A program made the position numbers and the translations under genes. Below, piece after piece: positions 15,356 to 23,168 of a DNA stretch of 44,820 bases. The first letter of the stretch is position 1. Every line of letters begins with the position of its first letter. The DNA comes from Candidatus Saccharimonadota bacterium (GTDB lineage Bacteria > Patescibacteriota > Saccharimonadia > Saccharimonadales > EFPC-124): assembly GCA_029288315.1 (NCBI GenBank), contig JARIHL010000034.1:1-44820 (forward strand), written 5' to 3'. A model generated the notes under the pieces. The model saw only the letters and a list, made by a program, of their open reading frames with translations. It was not told the origin of the DNA and ran no database searches.

Positions 15356-15683
15356 CTACTATTAGCATCAGACAATATAGCCCGTGAGACGTTTATCGAA
15401 TTTTGTGTTTCGGCGTCAAAAGTGTGTAGCGTGCTAGACGCGGGGTCAAGCGTCTTGGTCGATGAATATCGTAAGCTTGTTCGAGAATACCTAGTGCAGT
15501 TCGGAGTCTCGACCGCTGGGATACAAGTGTTTCTTCTTCCGGAAAAAGCACTGCTGAGGATTAGAGGCGGTTAACTGCCAGTCCGCGTATGGTTATGGGC
15601 AAATGCCATCTCTTAAGGATGGGGTTCAGAAGATCAATGACTTGGGCGGGCTTTATATCATGAGGGATGAGCACAATCGTTAG
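15356..15683 (+). pseudogene. Possible frameshifted gene remnant
   Basis: The 15284-15801 gap has no intact gene. One frame is open for 72 codons to a TAA at 15572 and looks protein-like (VDEYRKLVREYLVQFGV, then VFLLPEKALLRI). A second frame (15558-15683) continues with 41 codons (for example SLKDGVQKINDLGGLYIMR). Neither has a normal start, and the two could be halves of one gene broken by a frameshift. A short minus-strand frame ending at 15731 (LLRLPEGYNIVTGEAFLVD) overlaps the SDR stop and is another possible remnant. I do not recognise a family. Confidence 0.35.
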
Positions 15684-15801
15684 ATGATACTTCTCGGGAG
15701 CGCCGTTCGTTTAGGCTTCACATTGCTAGTCTACCAAAAAAGCTTCACCGGTAACAATATTGTAGCCTTCGGGGAGTCGAAGCAAAATGGCCGAGTAATC
15801 A

Positions 15802-16518
15802 TCACCCCCTAAATTTAGTAACAACCAGTTTTTCAACAAGCATATCAGCTGGTCGAGTAAGGCAGAATATGAGCGCATCTGCGACATCATCCGTCCGCAT
15901 CATCCACGGCTGGCCGTGCAGATCTGCAAGGCCAGCATTTTCATAAAGATTACTATCGAAGCCTCCAGGATAAAAGCCGGTAACTTTGACATTTGTACCT
16001 TCCAAAGAATCCTTAAAGGCTCTTGTGAATCCGGCGAGTGCCCATTTGGTAGCTCCGTATGCCTGCCACAGTGTATTGTCGCCCGAACTTGTGTCGGCTG
16101 TACCGCTGGTGGAGATAACATTGAGAATATGGCCCCTATTCTGATCTCGAAAAGTAGATTCTAATGCTTTGGAGAATTCAATAGTACCGAGAGTATTAAT
16201 CTCGAAAGCTTTTCGGCGCCGTGCTGGATCATCCTTCTCTAGCTCTTCGTCAGTCCAAATCCCAGCGTTATTAATAAGGATATCTATTCGTCCAAGATCT
16301 TTGAGAATCCGCTGTGCTGTCTGCTGAATCTGCTCTACAGAACCCACATCGCAGACATAAGGATGAGCATTTGTGCCTAATTCTTGAGCCAATTGGTTGA
16401 GCTTATTCTCGTTATGAGCAACAAGAGCCAGAGTTGCTCCTTCCGCGATAAATTTTATAGCGACAGCTTTTCCCAAACCCTCGCTCCCACCGGTGATAAC
16501 AACAATTTTATCTTTCAT
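15802..16518 (-). CDS. Short-chain dehydrogenase/reductase
   Basis: A 238-aa NAD(P)-dependent oxidoreductase with the cofactor motif TGGSEGLG (residues 9-16), NNAG (83-86) and active-site residues YGATK (Y154, K158) with the Ser in ISTSGT. The substrate is not predictable. A TATACT box preceded by TG and one base (extended -10) ends 7 nt before the ATG with no Shine-Dalgarno site, so the mRNA is probably leaderless. Confidence 0.93.
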   Translation of the reverse strand: MKDKIVVITGGSEGLGKAVAIKFIAEGATLALVAHNENKLNQLAQELGTNAHPYVCDVGSVEQIQQTAQRILKDLGRIDILINNAGIWTDEELEKDDPARRRKAFEINTLGTIEFSKALESTFRDQNRGHILNVISTSGTADTSSGDNTLWQAYGATKWALAGFTRAFKDSLEGTNVKVTGFYPGGFDSNLYENAGLADLHGQPWMMRTDDVADALIFCLTRPADMLVEKLVVTKFRG

Positions 16519-16736
16519 AGAGTTAAGTATAGCAGGAGGAAATAACTTTGAAGCCTAAAACCGTCCTCTGAAAATCGAACACTCATTAATACAAAAAAAG
16601 CCCAAATACATTTTTAAGCTTTCCTCATCTATAATTGATGTAATAATTGCAATGGTGAACTACCTGAAATCGAAATGGAACGAAATCTGTAGTGAGCTAC
16701 TCGAAGTATACAACTATATGAGAGCAATAACAGTGC

Positions 16737-16778
16737 CCAGTAGTATTCTCTCTTAGAGTAGAACTATAGCTACTAGGG
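16737..16778 (-). terminator. Imperfect hairpin at the 3' end of the 16773-18007 operon
   Basis: CCCAGTAGTA...TAGCTACTAGGG with an internal CTCT/AGAG pairing overlaps the stop codon of the last minus-strand gene. It probably ends that operon. The rest of 16519-16772 shows no gene. Confidence 0.4.
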
Positions 16779-17246
16779 ACGTAGGGCAGCTTTCACTTTA
16801 TCGATTGCATCATGATTTACCATTATAGGGTTGACCTCACTATCTCGATCATCGCGTCCACGCCGAGGTAAATTGTTCGATAAGAACATCAGGTTTCTAT
16901 ACGCTTCTTCAATTTTCTCTGGTGTTGGTATAACCTTGAACCTGATGAGTAGTTTTCGGCGTGCAATACCTGCGTATTTTGAACTTAGCTGTGTGGCAGC
17001 AGAACGAAAATCTGCATTTATCTGCTGGATCAGCTTCCACTCTTCATCATTCGGCTCTTCAGAGAAATAGTTAGTTACTCGATTAGCATAAAAATCGAGT
17101 CGGTCACGGATTAGTTGCACTTGTTCATTGTATTTCTGTAGAGGCTGGATTATCAGAACTTTCGCAAATTCTCCAAATATGAATAGTACGACACCACCGA
17201 TAAGGGTCAGGCCAGCGGTTAAGAATATCTGTAACAGGTCAGACAT
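16773..17246 (-). CDS. Single-helix membrane-anchored protein, unknown
   Basis: A 157-aa protein with one N-terminal membrane helix (about residues 7-27, FLTAGLTLIGGVVLFIFGEF). A helical, probably coiled-coil body (QKYNEQVQLIRDRLDFYANR) and a basic patch (ARRKLLIRF) follow. AGAGGA precedes the ATG. Last gene of a tightly packed three-gene operon (4 nt after the previous stop), suggesting a membrane-acting partner of the two upstream proteins. Family unknown. Confidence 0.75.
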   Translation of the reverse strand: MSDLLQIFLTAGLTLIGGVVLFIFGEFAKVLIIQPLQKYNEQVQLIRDRLDFYANRVTNYFSEEPNDEEWKLIQQINADFRSAATQLSSKYAGIARRKLLIRFKVIPTPEKIEEAYRNLMFLSNNLPRRGRDDRDSEVNPIMVNHDAIDKVKAALRP

Positions 17247-17250
17247 ATAT

Positions 17251-17484
17251 TTATTCCTCTGACTCCTGCTGCGATTGATGACTAACTTGCGTTGACTGAT
17301 TGACGTTCGTAGAGTCGATAGAAAGATTAGAATTAACTAGGTAGTAGGTTGGGTTCTGTTGCATTCTGAACTCCAGCTCCTGCTTTGCCCTATGGTAGAT
17401 AGATGATGGGACGTATGAATTGGCAATGCTAGCCCTCATAATATCTCGCAGCTCGTCGTCTGTCTTCTTGGTTAAGTCGTCCAT
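17251..17484 (-). CDS. Small protein, middle gene of three-gene operon
   Basis: A 77-aa protein from the ATG at 17484 (MDDLTKKTDDELRDIM), which lies 1 nt after the stop of the upstream gene, so translation is probably coupled. An N-terminal helical region is followed by an Asn/Ser/Gln-rich tail (NLSIDSTNVNQSTQVSHQS). A similar Asn/Ser/Thr stretch (SNVTQTLSIDTLT) occurs in the upstream protein. Family unknown. Confidence 0.7.
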   Translation of the reverse strand: MDDLTKKTDDELRDIMRASIANSYVPSSIYHRAKQELEFRMQQNPTYYLVNSNLSIDSTNVNQSTQVSHQSQQESEE

Positions 17485-17485
17485 A

Positions 17486-18007
17486 CTAACGCAGCAGTGT
17501 CCCTGTACCCAGTGCGATAGCCACATCAACGGCCTTATCCGCAATGTAACCAAACGCCTGCTTCATTGCAGAGCCATCTTTCTGTTCAACGGCGGCGTCA
17601 AACTCTTTAATCTTTTCTTGTAAATCAGGTGTCAGAGTATCTATCGAGAGTGTCTGCGTAACATTCGATGAGTTATGAGCAATGTTAGAGCCGTAGATGC
17701 CACTGTATACCGTTGAAGCAGGGTTGTTACTTCTGTGCAGATGGCTTCTACCAAGCTCTGTAATCTGGTAAGCAGTGTATTCGAGAGCATGGCCATGTAC
17801 CTGTTGAAACTTTTCATTAACTATGCGTATGAGCTTGTGTGCAAGCAACTTGTCGATAACCGGCTGAAGCGATTCATTCGTTTCGCCTAACTCCGCAGCG
17901 ATGTCGTCATGTTTCCTAAAATGACCCGTTGCATCTGTTCCTAGATTTGCCTCGCTAATCATGCGAAGCACACTGGTCTCATAAATGTCGTCATTCATTG
18001 CATACAT
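17486..18007 (-). CDS. Winged-helix-like protein, first gene of three-gene operon
   Basis: A 173-aa protein. Residues ~1-90 look like a winged helix (HDDIAAELGETNESLQPVIDKLLAHKLI, then YQITELGRSHL). A beta-prone stretch follows (YSGIYGSNIAHNSSNVTQTLSI), then a C-terminal helix (LQEKIKEFDAAVEQKD) and a hydrophobic Gly/Ala-rich end. GGGGTGG precedes the ATG. It may be a sensor or regulator for the operon. Family unknown. Confidence 0.75.
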   Translation of the reverse strand: MYAMNDDIYETSVLRMISEANLGTDATGHFRKHDDIAAELGETNESLQPVIDKLLAHKLIRIVNEKFQQVHGHALEYTAYQITELGRSHLHRSNNPASTVYSGIYGSNIAHNSSNVTQTLSIDTLTPDLQEKIKEFDAAVEQKDGSAMKQAFGYIADKAVDVAIALGTGTLLR

Positions 18008-18072
18008 TTTACCACCCCTGTTAGAAAACTTGCTATGTAAGATTGGCTTGATGACTTATGTTGCCCGGGTAT

Positions 18073-18690
18073 TTATCGATCGAGTTCTAGAGCTGTTAGC
18101 ACCCTTGCCAGATCGTGCTCATTCTTTTCAACTTCAACCCAAGGCATTTCGTGTTCAAGGGCTTGGCTTTTTAATTTTTGGCTAAAATTTAGCGCCCACT
18201 CAACATCTTTCTCTTTTAGGGAATCGGTATAATCTGGAGTGTTAAAAAGTAAATCATTCCTTGTGTACACAACCTTACGAACACGCTCCACATCGTGGTC
18301 GCCAATGAATATGGCTTTAACATTACTTGCAGTGGAAAAATCTTGGGCTACTAAATGCGGTAATATGTTAGCACCTTCAACGATAAAGCCGTCGCTCCAT
18401 GTGTCATCCTCTATAATGAGCTTTCGTATGCCGAGCCAGATTGCTTCACCGCTTGCAAATTGGTCATCTGCTATTTCGTCGGCAGTATACTTGTTTAAAA
18501 ATTGCACACCGTCATAATCTTCCCAAGTAAACAGCTTAGGATGTTTTTCTTTGTTAGCAACTGACCGCATTATCATTCCTATTTGGTCAGTAGAAATCCA
18601 AGGTAGATTAAGGTGTTTTGAAAGGTTTTTGGCGAGCGTTGATTTACCCGCAGTTGGCATACCGCCAACTAGAATAATTTGTTTTGACAT
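18073..18690 (-). CDS. P-loop kinase (AAA_33/2-phosphoglycerate-kinase-like)
   Basis: A 205-aa protein with a Walker A motif GGMPTAGKST near the N-terminus, followed by STDQIG and a central VEGANILPHL strand typical of small-molecule P-loop kinases. The substrate is unknown; zeta-toxin-like kinases share the fold, but no antitoxin is seen. A TATAGT box ends 6 nt before the ATG with no Shine-Dalgarno site, suggesting a leaderless mRNA, unlike the neighbouring three-gene operon. Confidence 0.82.
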   Translation of the reverse strand: MSKQIILVGGMPTAGKSTLAKNLSKHLNLPWISTDQIGMIMRSVANKEKHPKLFTWEDYDGVQFLNKYTADEIADDQFASGEAIWLGIRKLIIEDDTWSDGFIVEGANILPHLVAQDFSTASNVKAIFIGDHDVERVRKVVYTRNDLLFNTPDYTDSLKEKDVEWALNFSQKLKSQALEHEMPWVEVEKNEHDLARVLTALELDR

Positions 18691-18716
18691 AAGCTAACTA
18701 TACCAAGTTTTGACAT

Positions 18717-18745
18717 TTGACGTACTTATGCTTATGTGCTATGAT
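18717..18745 (+). promoter_or_regulatory. Promoter for the attenuator-like leader and 18927 gene
   Basis: TTGACG (18717-18722), a 17-bp spacer and TATGAT (18740-18745). Confidence 0.65.
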
Positions 18746-18751
18746 TATCGT

Positions 18752-18911
18752 CTATGTTAAGTAACAGTAGTCGTCAGGCCACAACCAGTGTAGTAACCGC
18801 TGTCGAAGCGGTAGTTTCTGGCTGGTCAAAAACAGCTTAACTCGAACACCAATTTAGAAAATAGTTAGTACATCTTCCTATCCAGCATGACCAGCCGCAA
18901 GCTGGTTTTTT
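18752..18911 (+). promoter_or_regulatory. Leader RNA with intrinsic terminator and possible antiterminator
   Basis: The 3' end is a classic terminator: ACCAGC (18890-18895), loop CGCAA, GCTGGT (18901-18906) and a T-tract. Upstream GGCTGGTC (18820-18827) is fully complementary to GACCAGCC (18889-18896) and could form an alternative stem. An ACCGC/GCGGT hairpin (18795-18812) lies between. It could be an attenuator for the 18927 gene or a free ~160-nt small RNA. No known riboswitch class was recognised. Confidence 0.5.
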
Positions 18912-18926
18912 CATGTAAGGATACAG

Positions 18927-19181
18927 ATGAAACGCTATGAGTATAGTGATGCCCAAAATTACGAAAAACATAGAACACAAGAATGGAATCGAGAGCATAA
19001 AGCAGGTGGCTTCAAGTGTAGCCACTGCAAGCGTTCGCCTCGCTACCACTGTTCGAGATGCCATGTTCCCTCAGTGCAATCATGGGAGCTTCACGAACAA
19101 TTTTTACATCTGTTATCCTCACTTGCACCTGACCCAGACATGGAGAAGTTCCTGAAAGAGATAATTGTACGTATGGCGTGA
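18927..19181 (+). CDS. Small zinc-finger-like protein
   Basis: An 84-aa protein with FKCSHCKRSPRYHCSRCHV: two CxxC pairs (C30/C33 and C42/C45) plus His residues, fitting a zinc finger. The N-terminus is charged (MKRYEYSDAQNYEKHRTQEWNRE). AAGGA precedes the ATG. Its end overlaps the start of the broken recombinase frame. Family unknown; possibly a mobile-element accessory protein. Confidence 0.6.
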   Translation: MKRYEYSDAQNYEKHRTQEWNREHKAGGFKCSHCKRSPRYHCSRCHVPSVQSWELHEQFLHLLSSLAPDPDMEKFLKEIIVRMA

Positions 19182-19644
19182 CGAAACACAAACACTAGGC
19201 AATAAGCAGAAGAAGCTCAATAAGGTCTTAGAGCAGCTCACAGACAAAAGGAACAGGGTTGTCGAAATGCTTGTTGCTGGTGATATAACAGTAGAAGATA
19301 AGAAAGAACTTGTTGCGAAGATAAAGAAAGAGTCTGACGCTATACAAGAAGACCTTGCGAATATCGGGTCCTTGTCAGAACTAAAAACTGATGCAATCGA
19401 CTATGCTATGCGTTTTATGTCGAACGCCCCAAGAATATGGAGCAATGCCTCGATAGAGCATCAAATCATTTACCAACGCCTAGTGTTTCCAGAAGGCCTA
19501 GAATACGACCTCACTACAAATAAATTTGGAACGCCCAAATTAAGTGCTCTTTACACCTTAGCAAACATCAAAAAAGACCCATCAAACGCTGATGAGTCTC
19601 TTGTGGTGACCCCACGGGGAATTGAACCCCGGTTGCCGGGATGA
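19165..19644 (+). pseudogene. Broken C-terminal part of a large serine recombinase
   Basis: Only the C-terminal ~150 residues are present: a coiled coil (LNKVLEQLTDKRNRVVEMLVAGDITVEDKKELV) and the following conserved region (IEHQIIYQRLVFPEGLEYD) resemble the tail of large serine recombinases. The catalytic domain is absent; a zinc-finger gene is fused in front instead. The frame then runs into the complement of tRNA-Glu, giving the tell-tale non-protein end RGIEPRLPG. This is a decayed integrase at its probable integration site. Confidence 0.7.
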
Positions 19645-19679
19645 GAACCCGGTGTCCTAGGCCACTAGACGATGGGGCC
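19604..19679 (-). tRNA. tRNA-Glu (CTC)
   Basis: A 76-nt cloverleaf on the minus strand: acceptor GGCCCCA/TGGGGTC, anticodon stem CCGGG/CCCGG with loop TTCTCAT (anticodon CTC), T-loop GGTTCAATTCC, and CCA encoded. Its 3' end is adjacent to the recombinase remnant, as expected for an element integrated at a tRNA. Confidence 0.95.
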
Positions 19680-19743
19680 AAAATAAAGTGCGCTGAGTGA
19701 GACAGAGAAATTTTATCACGACAGAAGTAATGAGTCTAGCTAG

Positions 19744-19772
19744 TTGCTAGAGGGAAGGGCTGGTATTAAAAT
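19744..19772 (+). promoter_or_regulatory. Promoter for the 19805 gene
   Basis: TTGCTA (19744-19749), a 17-bp spacer and TAAAAT (19767-19772). Confidence 0.55.
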
Positions 19773-19804
19773 GGATGAGCTGGCTCTGACTCGAAGGAGA
19801 GAAG

Positions 19805-20014
19805 ATGGAGCGCGAGAAAGTAAGAATTGGCTTAAAGGTGAAGATCACTGAGCTGTTTAAAACAAGTTCTCATGTCATTCGAGCAGGAATAGTTTTTGAG
19901 ATATTGTCGGAACCATTCCGAAAACATGGCCAGTGGTATTGCCAAGCTGCGACAAAGATAAATTGGAGTATGGTAATCTGCGACGTGCCACTTGCTTCAC
20001 TAAAGCCCGTATAA
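19805..20014 (+). CDS. Unknown small protein, 69 aa
   Basis: Starts at an ATG with AAGGAG well placed upstream. The sequence (VRIGLKVKITELFKTSSHVIRAGIVFEIL...) suggests a small beta-rich fold with a basic N-terminus. Family unknown. It has its own promoter and a hairpin at 20027-20060, the cassette format. Confidence 0.68.
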   Translation: MEREKVRIGLKVKITELFKTSSHVIRAGIVFEILSEPFRKHGQWYCQAATKINWSMVICDVPLASLKPV

Positions 20015-20026
20015 GGCAGTCGTTGG

Positions 20027-20060
20027 CTGGTGCTGGGTACTTCACACTACTCGGCACCAG
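20027..20060. terminator. Hairpin between convergent genes
   Basis: CTGGTGC (20027-20033) pairs with GCACCAG (20054-20060), with GTA/TAC inside. It overlaps the 3' end of the response-regulator gene and can serve both transcripts. Confidence 0.55.
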
Positions 20061-20445
20061 TGCTTTGCACGTCTAATGAATATATAATTTCAAGTAGTCG
20101 TCGGGGGGTTATATCAGCTTTTATGAGGTAACCGTCAGCTTTGCTTTGCATAGCCATTTTAGATTCGTCATCTTGGTCATAATTAGTGAGCACGAGTATG
20201 CGCGAGTTTGGCACGAGGTCTTTGCCTTCACCACGAAGAGCATGTAGGATTTCAGTCCCCTTTTTTTCGGGGAGCATAACATCAAGCAGAATAAGATCAT
20301 ATTGCTTGTTGGTCGCCGCTTTCAACCCTTCATCACCACTCGCAATAAGATCAACTGCAAAGCCAGCTTTGGTAAGGCTACGACGATACATCTCTCCTAT
20401 AAAGAGATCATCTTCGATACAGAGAATTTGTTTTATGTGTGGCAT
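20047..20445 (-). CDS. Single-domain response regulator
   Basis: A 132-aa CheY-like receiver with E11/D12/D13, phospho-acceptor D55 in LILLDVMLP, the Thr in LVLTN and the Lys in YLIKAD. There is no output domain, so it signals through protein contact. It lies 6 nt after the stop of the histidine kinase gene and is its likely partner. Confidence 0.93.
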   Translation of the reverse strand: MPHIKQILCIEDDLFIGEMYRRSLTKAGFAVDLIASGDEGLKAATNKQYDLILLDVMLPEKKGTEILHALRGEGKDLVPNSRILVLTNYDQDDESKMAMQSKADGYLIKADITPRRLLEIIYSLDVQSTGAE

Positions 20446-20451
20446 AGTAAA

Positions 20452-21981
20452 TTACCTTCGGTACATAGCATGATTTTTGATCCAGCCGTCTGCACGTTCA
20501 ATGATTTGTGCATTACCATTATCATCTTTCCCAAGTTTATCTGCAACTGTACTATAAATTGGCATGGTAAAACCAAATGTTGACCCTTCGCCTTCTACGG
20601 AGCGCACCCAAATACTGCCACCATGTGATTCAATAATCGCTTTGCAAATGTACAATCCCAAACCAGTGCCACTCACCTGCTGCCGAGACCGGTGTGAGCG
20701 ATAAAATTTACTAAACAAATTGCCAACAATGGCGCTTGGTATGCCAATACCAAAATCTTGGACGGTTATCTCGATAAAGTTACCTTTTACTGCTGCAGTT
20801 ATGATAACTTCTCCGTCATCTTGACTATATTTTATGCCATTGTCGATAAGGTTATTAATGACCTCGCTTAAGCTGCTGCGATCCGCAGCAATGGTAGGAA
20901 GGTCTGTTGGTATGCGGAAGATTAATCGGCGTTTTTTTGTTTTGGCACGTAGTGCAAGGTCAGGCGCTAAGCTTTTTAAGATATCAATGAGATGCTCTTC
21001 ATGCAGGTGAAGGCTTAGGTGATTGCGATCATACCGCGAGACATTTAAAATATTGTTAATATAACCAGAAAGTTGCTCTGCAGATACTTGCAAGCGATCC
21101 ATAAGCACTTGTTGGTCTGGCTGCAGCAATGGCTTTAGCTCGTCGTCAAGCAAATCAAGATAGCCACGAATTACCGTAATTGGCCCGCGCAGTTCGTGAG
21201 CAGCTAAGGCAATAAAATCCATATTGTCGTCATCTGGTGCATACTCGGCTGTTCGGTCAATAGTTATGAGGATGACTTCAATATTTTGCTCGCCATTTTT
21301 ATTGTAATAAGCTACAACATCAAAAATTCGCCTGCCATCTTCTCCTGGAATGCTATCGGCAATGCGATGCCACACCTTAGTGTCACGTACTTTTGTGTCT
21401 TTAGCTTGGGCAAGCCACATTTCCAGGTTATTACTCTGTTCAAACATAAGTTCAAGTTCAAGGCCACTACTCGTTGTTTCATGTGTTGGCGCGATTGGAT
21501 TAGCCAGTACAACTTCTCCTTGATCATTAAGCGCCACAATGCCGCAGGGCGCATTGTTAAGGATCGTACGATAGGGCCCACTATTGTCGTTTTTGGCTTC
21601 CGTAGCTTCGTGATGGGATGAAACAGCCAACTCGTAAATCGTCTGAACCATGGCTTTAAGCCCACTTCGTTCGTACTTGGGATGGTTGACATCAGGCGGA
21701 GGTGTTTGAATCGGGTCATTTGATACGTGGGCAATGGCCTGTGAAATGATTTTTAACGGATGACCAGTGATACGGTAAACAAGAGGGGTTAACATCATTT
21801 GAATTGCAAGCAGCAAACCTAAAATAAGAAAGATAATAAACAGCGGATCCATACGGAGTACGTCCCAGAGATACCATGCCGCAGTAGCCCCTAGGACAGC
21901 CAATAATATTTCAACCAGCATAATGAATGCAATCGTGTTATGACGGTGATGTACGAAAAATTCAGAAATCTTTACCGCCAT
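20452..21981 (-). CDS. Membrane sensor histidine kinase with PAS-like domain
   Basis: A 509-aa protein with two membrane helices (about 18-40 and 46-68), a PAS-like domain (~135-245), HisKA with H262 (LAAHELRGP) and HATPase_c with NNLIDNGIKYS, DFGIGIP and GTGLGLYIC. Its start overlaps the DUF3048 gene by 10 nt, with AAAGGAG inside the end of that gene. It forms an operon DUF3048 - kinase - regulator, suggesting an envelope-related signal. Confidence 0.94.
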   Translation of the reverse strand: MAVKISEFFVHHRHNTIAFIMLVEILLAVLGATAAWYLWDVLRMDPLFIIFLILGLLLAIQMMLTPLVYRITGHPLKIISQAIAHVSNDPIQTPPPDVNHPKYERSGLKAMVQTIYELAVSSHHEATEAKNDNSGPYRTILNNAPCGIVALNDQGEVVLANPIAPTHETTSSGLELELMFEQSNNLEMWLAQAKDTKVRDTKVWHRIADSIPGEDGRRIFDVVAYYNKNGEQNIEVILITIDRTAEYAPDDDNMDFIALAAHELRGPITVIRGYLDLLDDELKPLLQPDQQVLMDRLQVSAEQLSGYINNILNVSRYDRNHLSLHLHEEHLIDILKSLAPDLALRAKTKKRRLIFRIPTDLPTIAADRSSLSEVINNLIDNGIKYSQDDGEVIITAAVKGNFIEITVQDFGIGIPSAIVGNLFSKFYRSHRSRQQVSGTGLGLYICKAIIESHGGSIWVRSVEGEGSTFGFTMPIYSTVADKLGKDDNGNAQIIERADGWIKNHAMYRR

Positions 21982-23063
21982 GTCACTCCTTTGGTTGGCG
22001 TGATAATGCTTATCCAGGTTTGGCCGGGATTAAGCGGCACGATATTACCAGCTCCATCTTTAAAGGTAATCTGAGCTTTTCTGGTTGGTTTGCTCCACCC
22101 TACTTCGGTGACTGTGCCATCTTGAAATACAAAGGCTTGGCCATTGCCAATGGTGTCCATTTGTTCGCGATAACCATCTTCGAAGCCACGATGCATGGGT
22201 ACTTTCATGACGATAACTGTTTTTGGTGAAATGGCGCCTGCTTCGCGGTCACTGTGCCCTTGCCCGCCCTCAGAACGGTTATAGCTATTGGTAGCAGGAT
22301 TATAGTCATAATGAACATTGAATAAACTATATGAAATATCAATATTAATTTTAGTGACGTTTGGCGCAGTGCTCGGGCCTTCGGCTTTACGGGGAAAGCC
22401 AGTAAAGTTACTCGTAGTGTAGCCTTTTTTATTGTTCAATTCATCAAGTTTATCAGAGCTAGTGTATACATTGTGCGGCGCATAGCGATCAGTTGCCCGC
22501 CAATAGAAGCCACCATTGAAGAATTGATCAATATCTTTGTAAGTGCCATTGCGGATTTCATTGAGAGCATTGAGGCTACCGCCAACATGCGACACGCTAG
22601 CATCAAACGGTGCTAGCCAATCAACATAATATGGCCGCAAGCTACGTACCGGCCCAATGAGCCCGGGCCGCGTTTCTTGGTAAAGGCATAAAAATCGGGT
22701 GATGCCGCCTTCAGCGATTGCTTCAAACACAATGCCGGCGTCTTTAATACCTGATTGTGGCCGGGCGTCAGGGCTATTCTCTATCATAATGGCACGTACC
22801 TGTTTAGTGGTTGCGGCCATATCGGCAACTTCTATTCCAGTGAGTGGTGAAAAGAATTTGGGTGCAGTGAGGGCAACTGATGTTTTTTCGGTACTATTTG
22901 ATTGCGGCACAGTTTGGATTTTTGGCTTTTGATAAAGGAGGGCAAAAATAATCAGGCCACTCGAAAGCAGTAAACTAGCAATGGCAAAAATCAACACTAC
23001 TATTTTATGCTGATGAGCAAAGGTGTGGAAGTATTGTAATAGTTTTGGTTTTGAGAATCTCAT
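21972..23063 (-). CDS. DUF3048 (YerB-like) membrane-anchored protein
   Basis: A 363-aa protein with one N-terminal membrane helix (about residues 20-44), a linker, then the DUF3048 N-terminal domain (PLTGIEVADMAATTKQVRAIMIENSPDARPQSGI...; PGLIGPVRSLRPYYVDW). A C-terminal domain follows (GQAFVFQDGTVTEVGWSKP). The function of DUF3048 is unknown. A TATAAT box lies 9 nt before the ATG with AAGG between them, so the leader is very short. Confidence 0.92.
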   Translation of the reverse strand: MRFSKPKLLQYFHTFAHQHKIVVLIFAIASLLLSSGLIIFALLYQKPKIQTVPQSNSTEKTSVALTAPKFFSPLTGIEVADMAATTKQVRAIMIENSPDARPQSGIKDAGIVFEAIAEGGITRFLCLYQETRPGLIGPVRSLRPYYVDWLAPFDASVSHVGGSLNALNEIRNGTYKDIDQFFNGGFYWRATDRYAPHNVYTSSDKLDELNNKKGYTTSNFTGFPRKAEGPSTAPNVTKINIDISYSLFNVHYDYNPATNSYNRSEGGQGHSDREAGAISPKTVIVMKVPMHRGFEDGYREQMDTIGNGQAFVFQDGTVTEVGWSKPTRKAQITFKDGAGNIVPLNPGQTWISIITPTKGVTWR

Positions 23064-23168
23064 TTATGCCTTATTATAGCAAAACAAGCACAAGCTGTAT
23101 GGGTATTATCGCTCATGGGTTGACCTTCTTAGGAAGGCAGTGAAGCTTAAGGAAATCAAACGTCTGTT

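Noticed and set aside
18073-18690. P-loop kinase as a zeta toxin
   Set aside because: No adjacent antitoxin-like gene in the same transcript and the protein more closely resembles small-molecule kinases; the toxin call is not supported.
19604-19644. C-terminal residues RGIEPRLPG of the recombinase frame as protein
   Set aside because: They are the reading of the complement of tRNA-Glu, a well-known annotation artefact.
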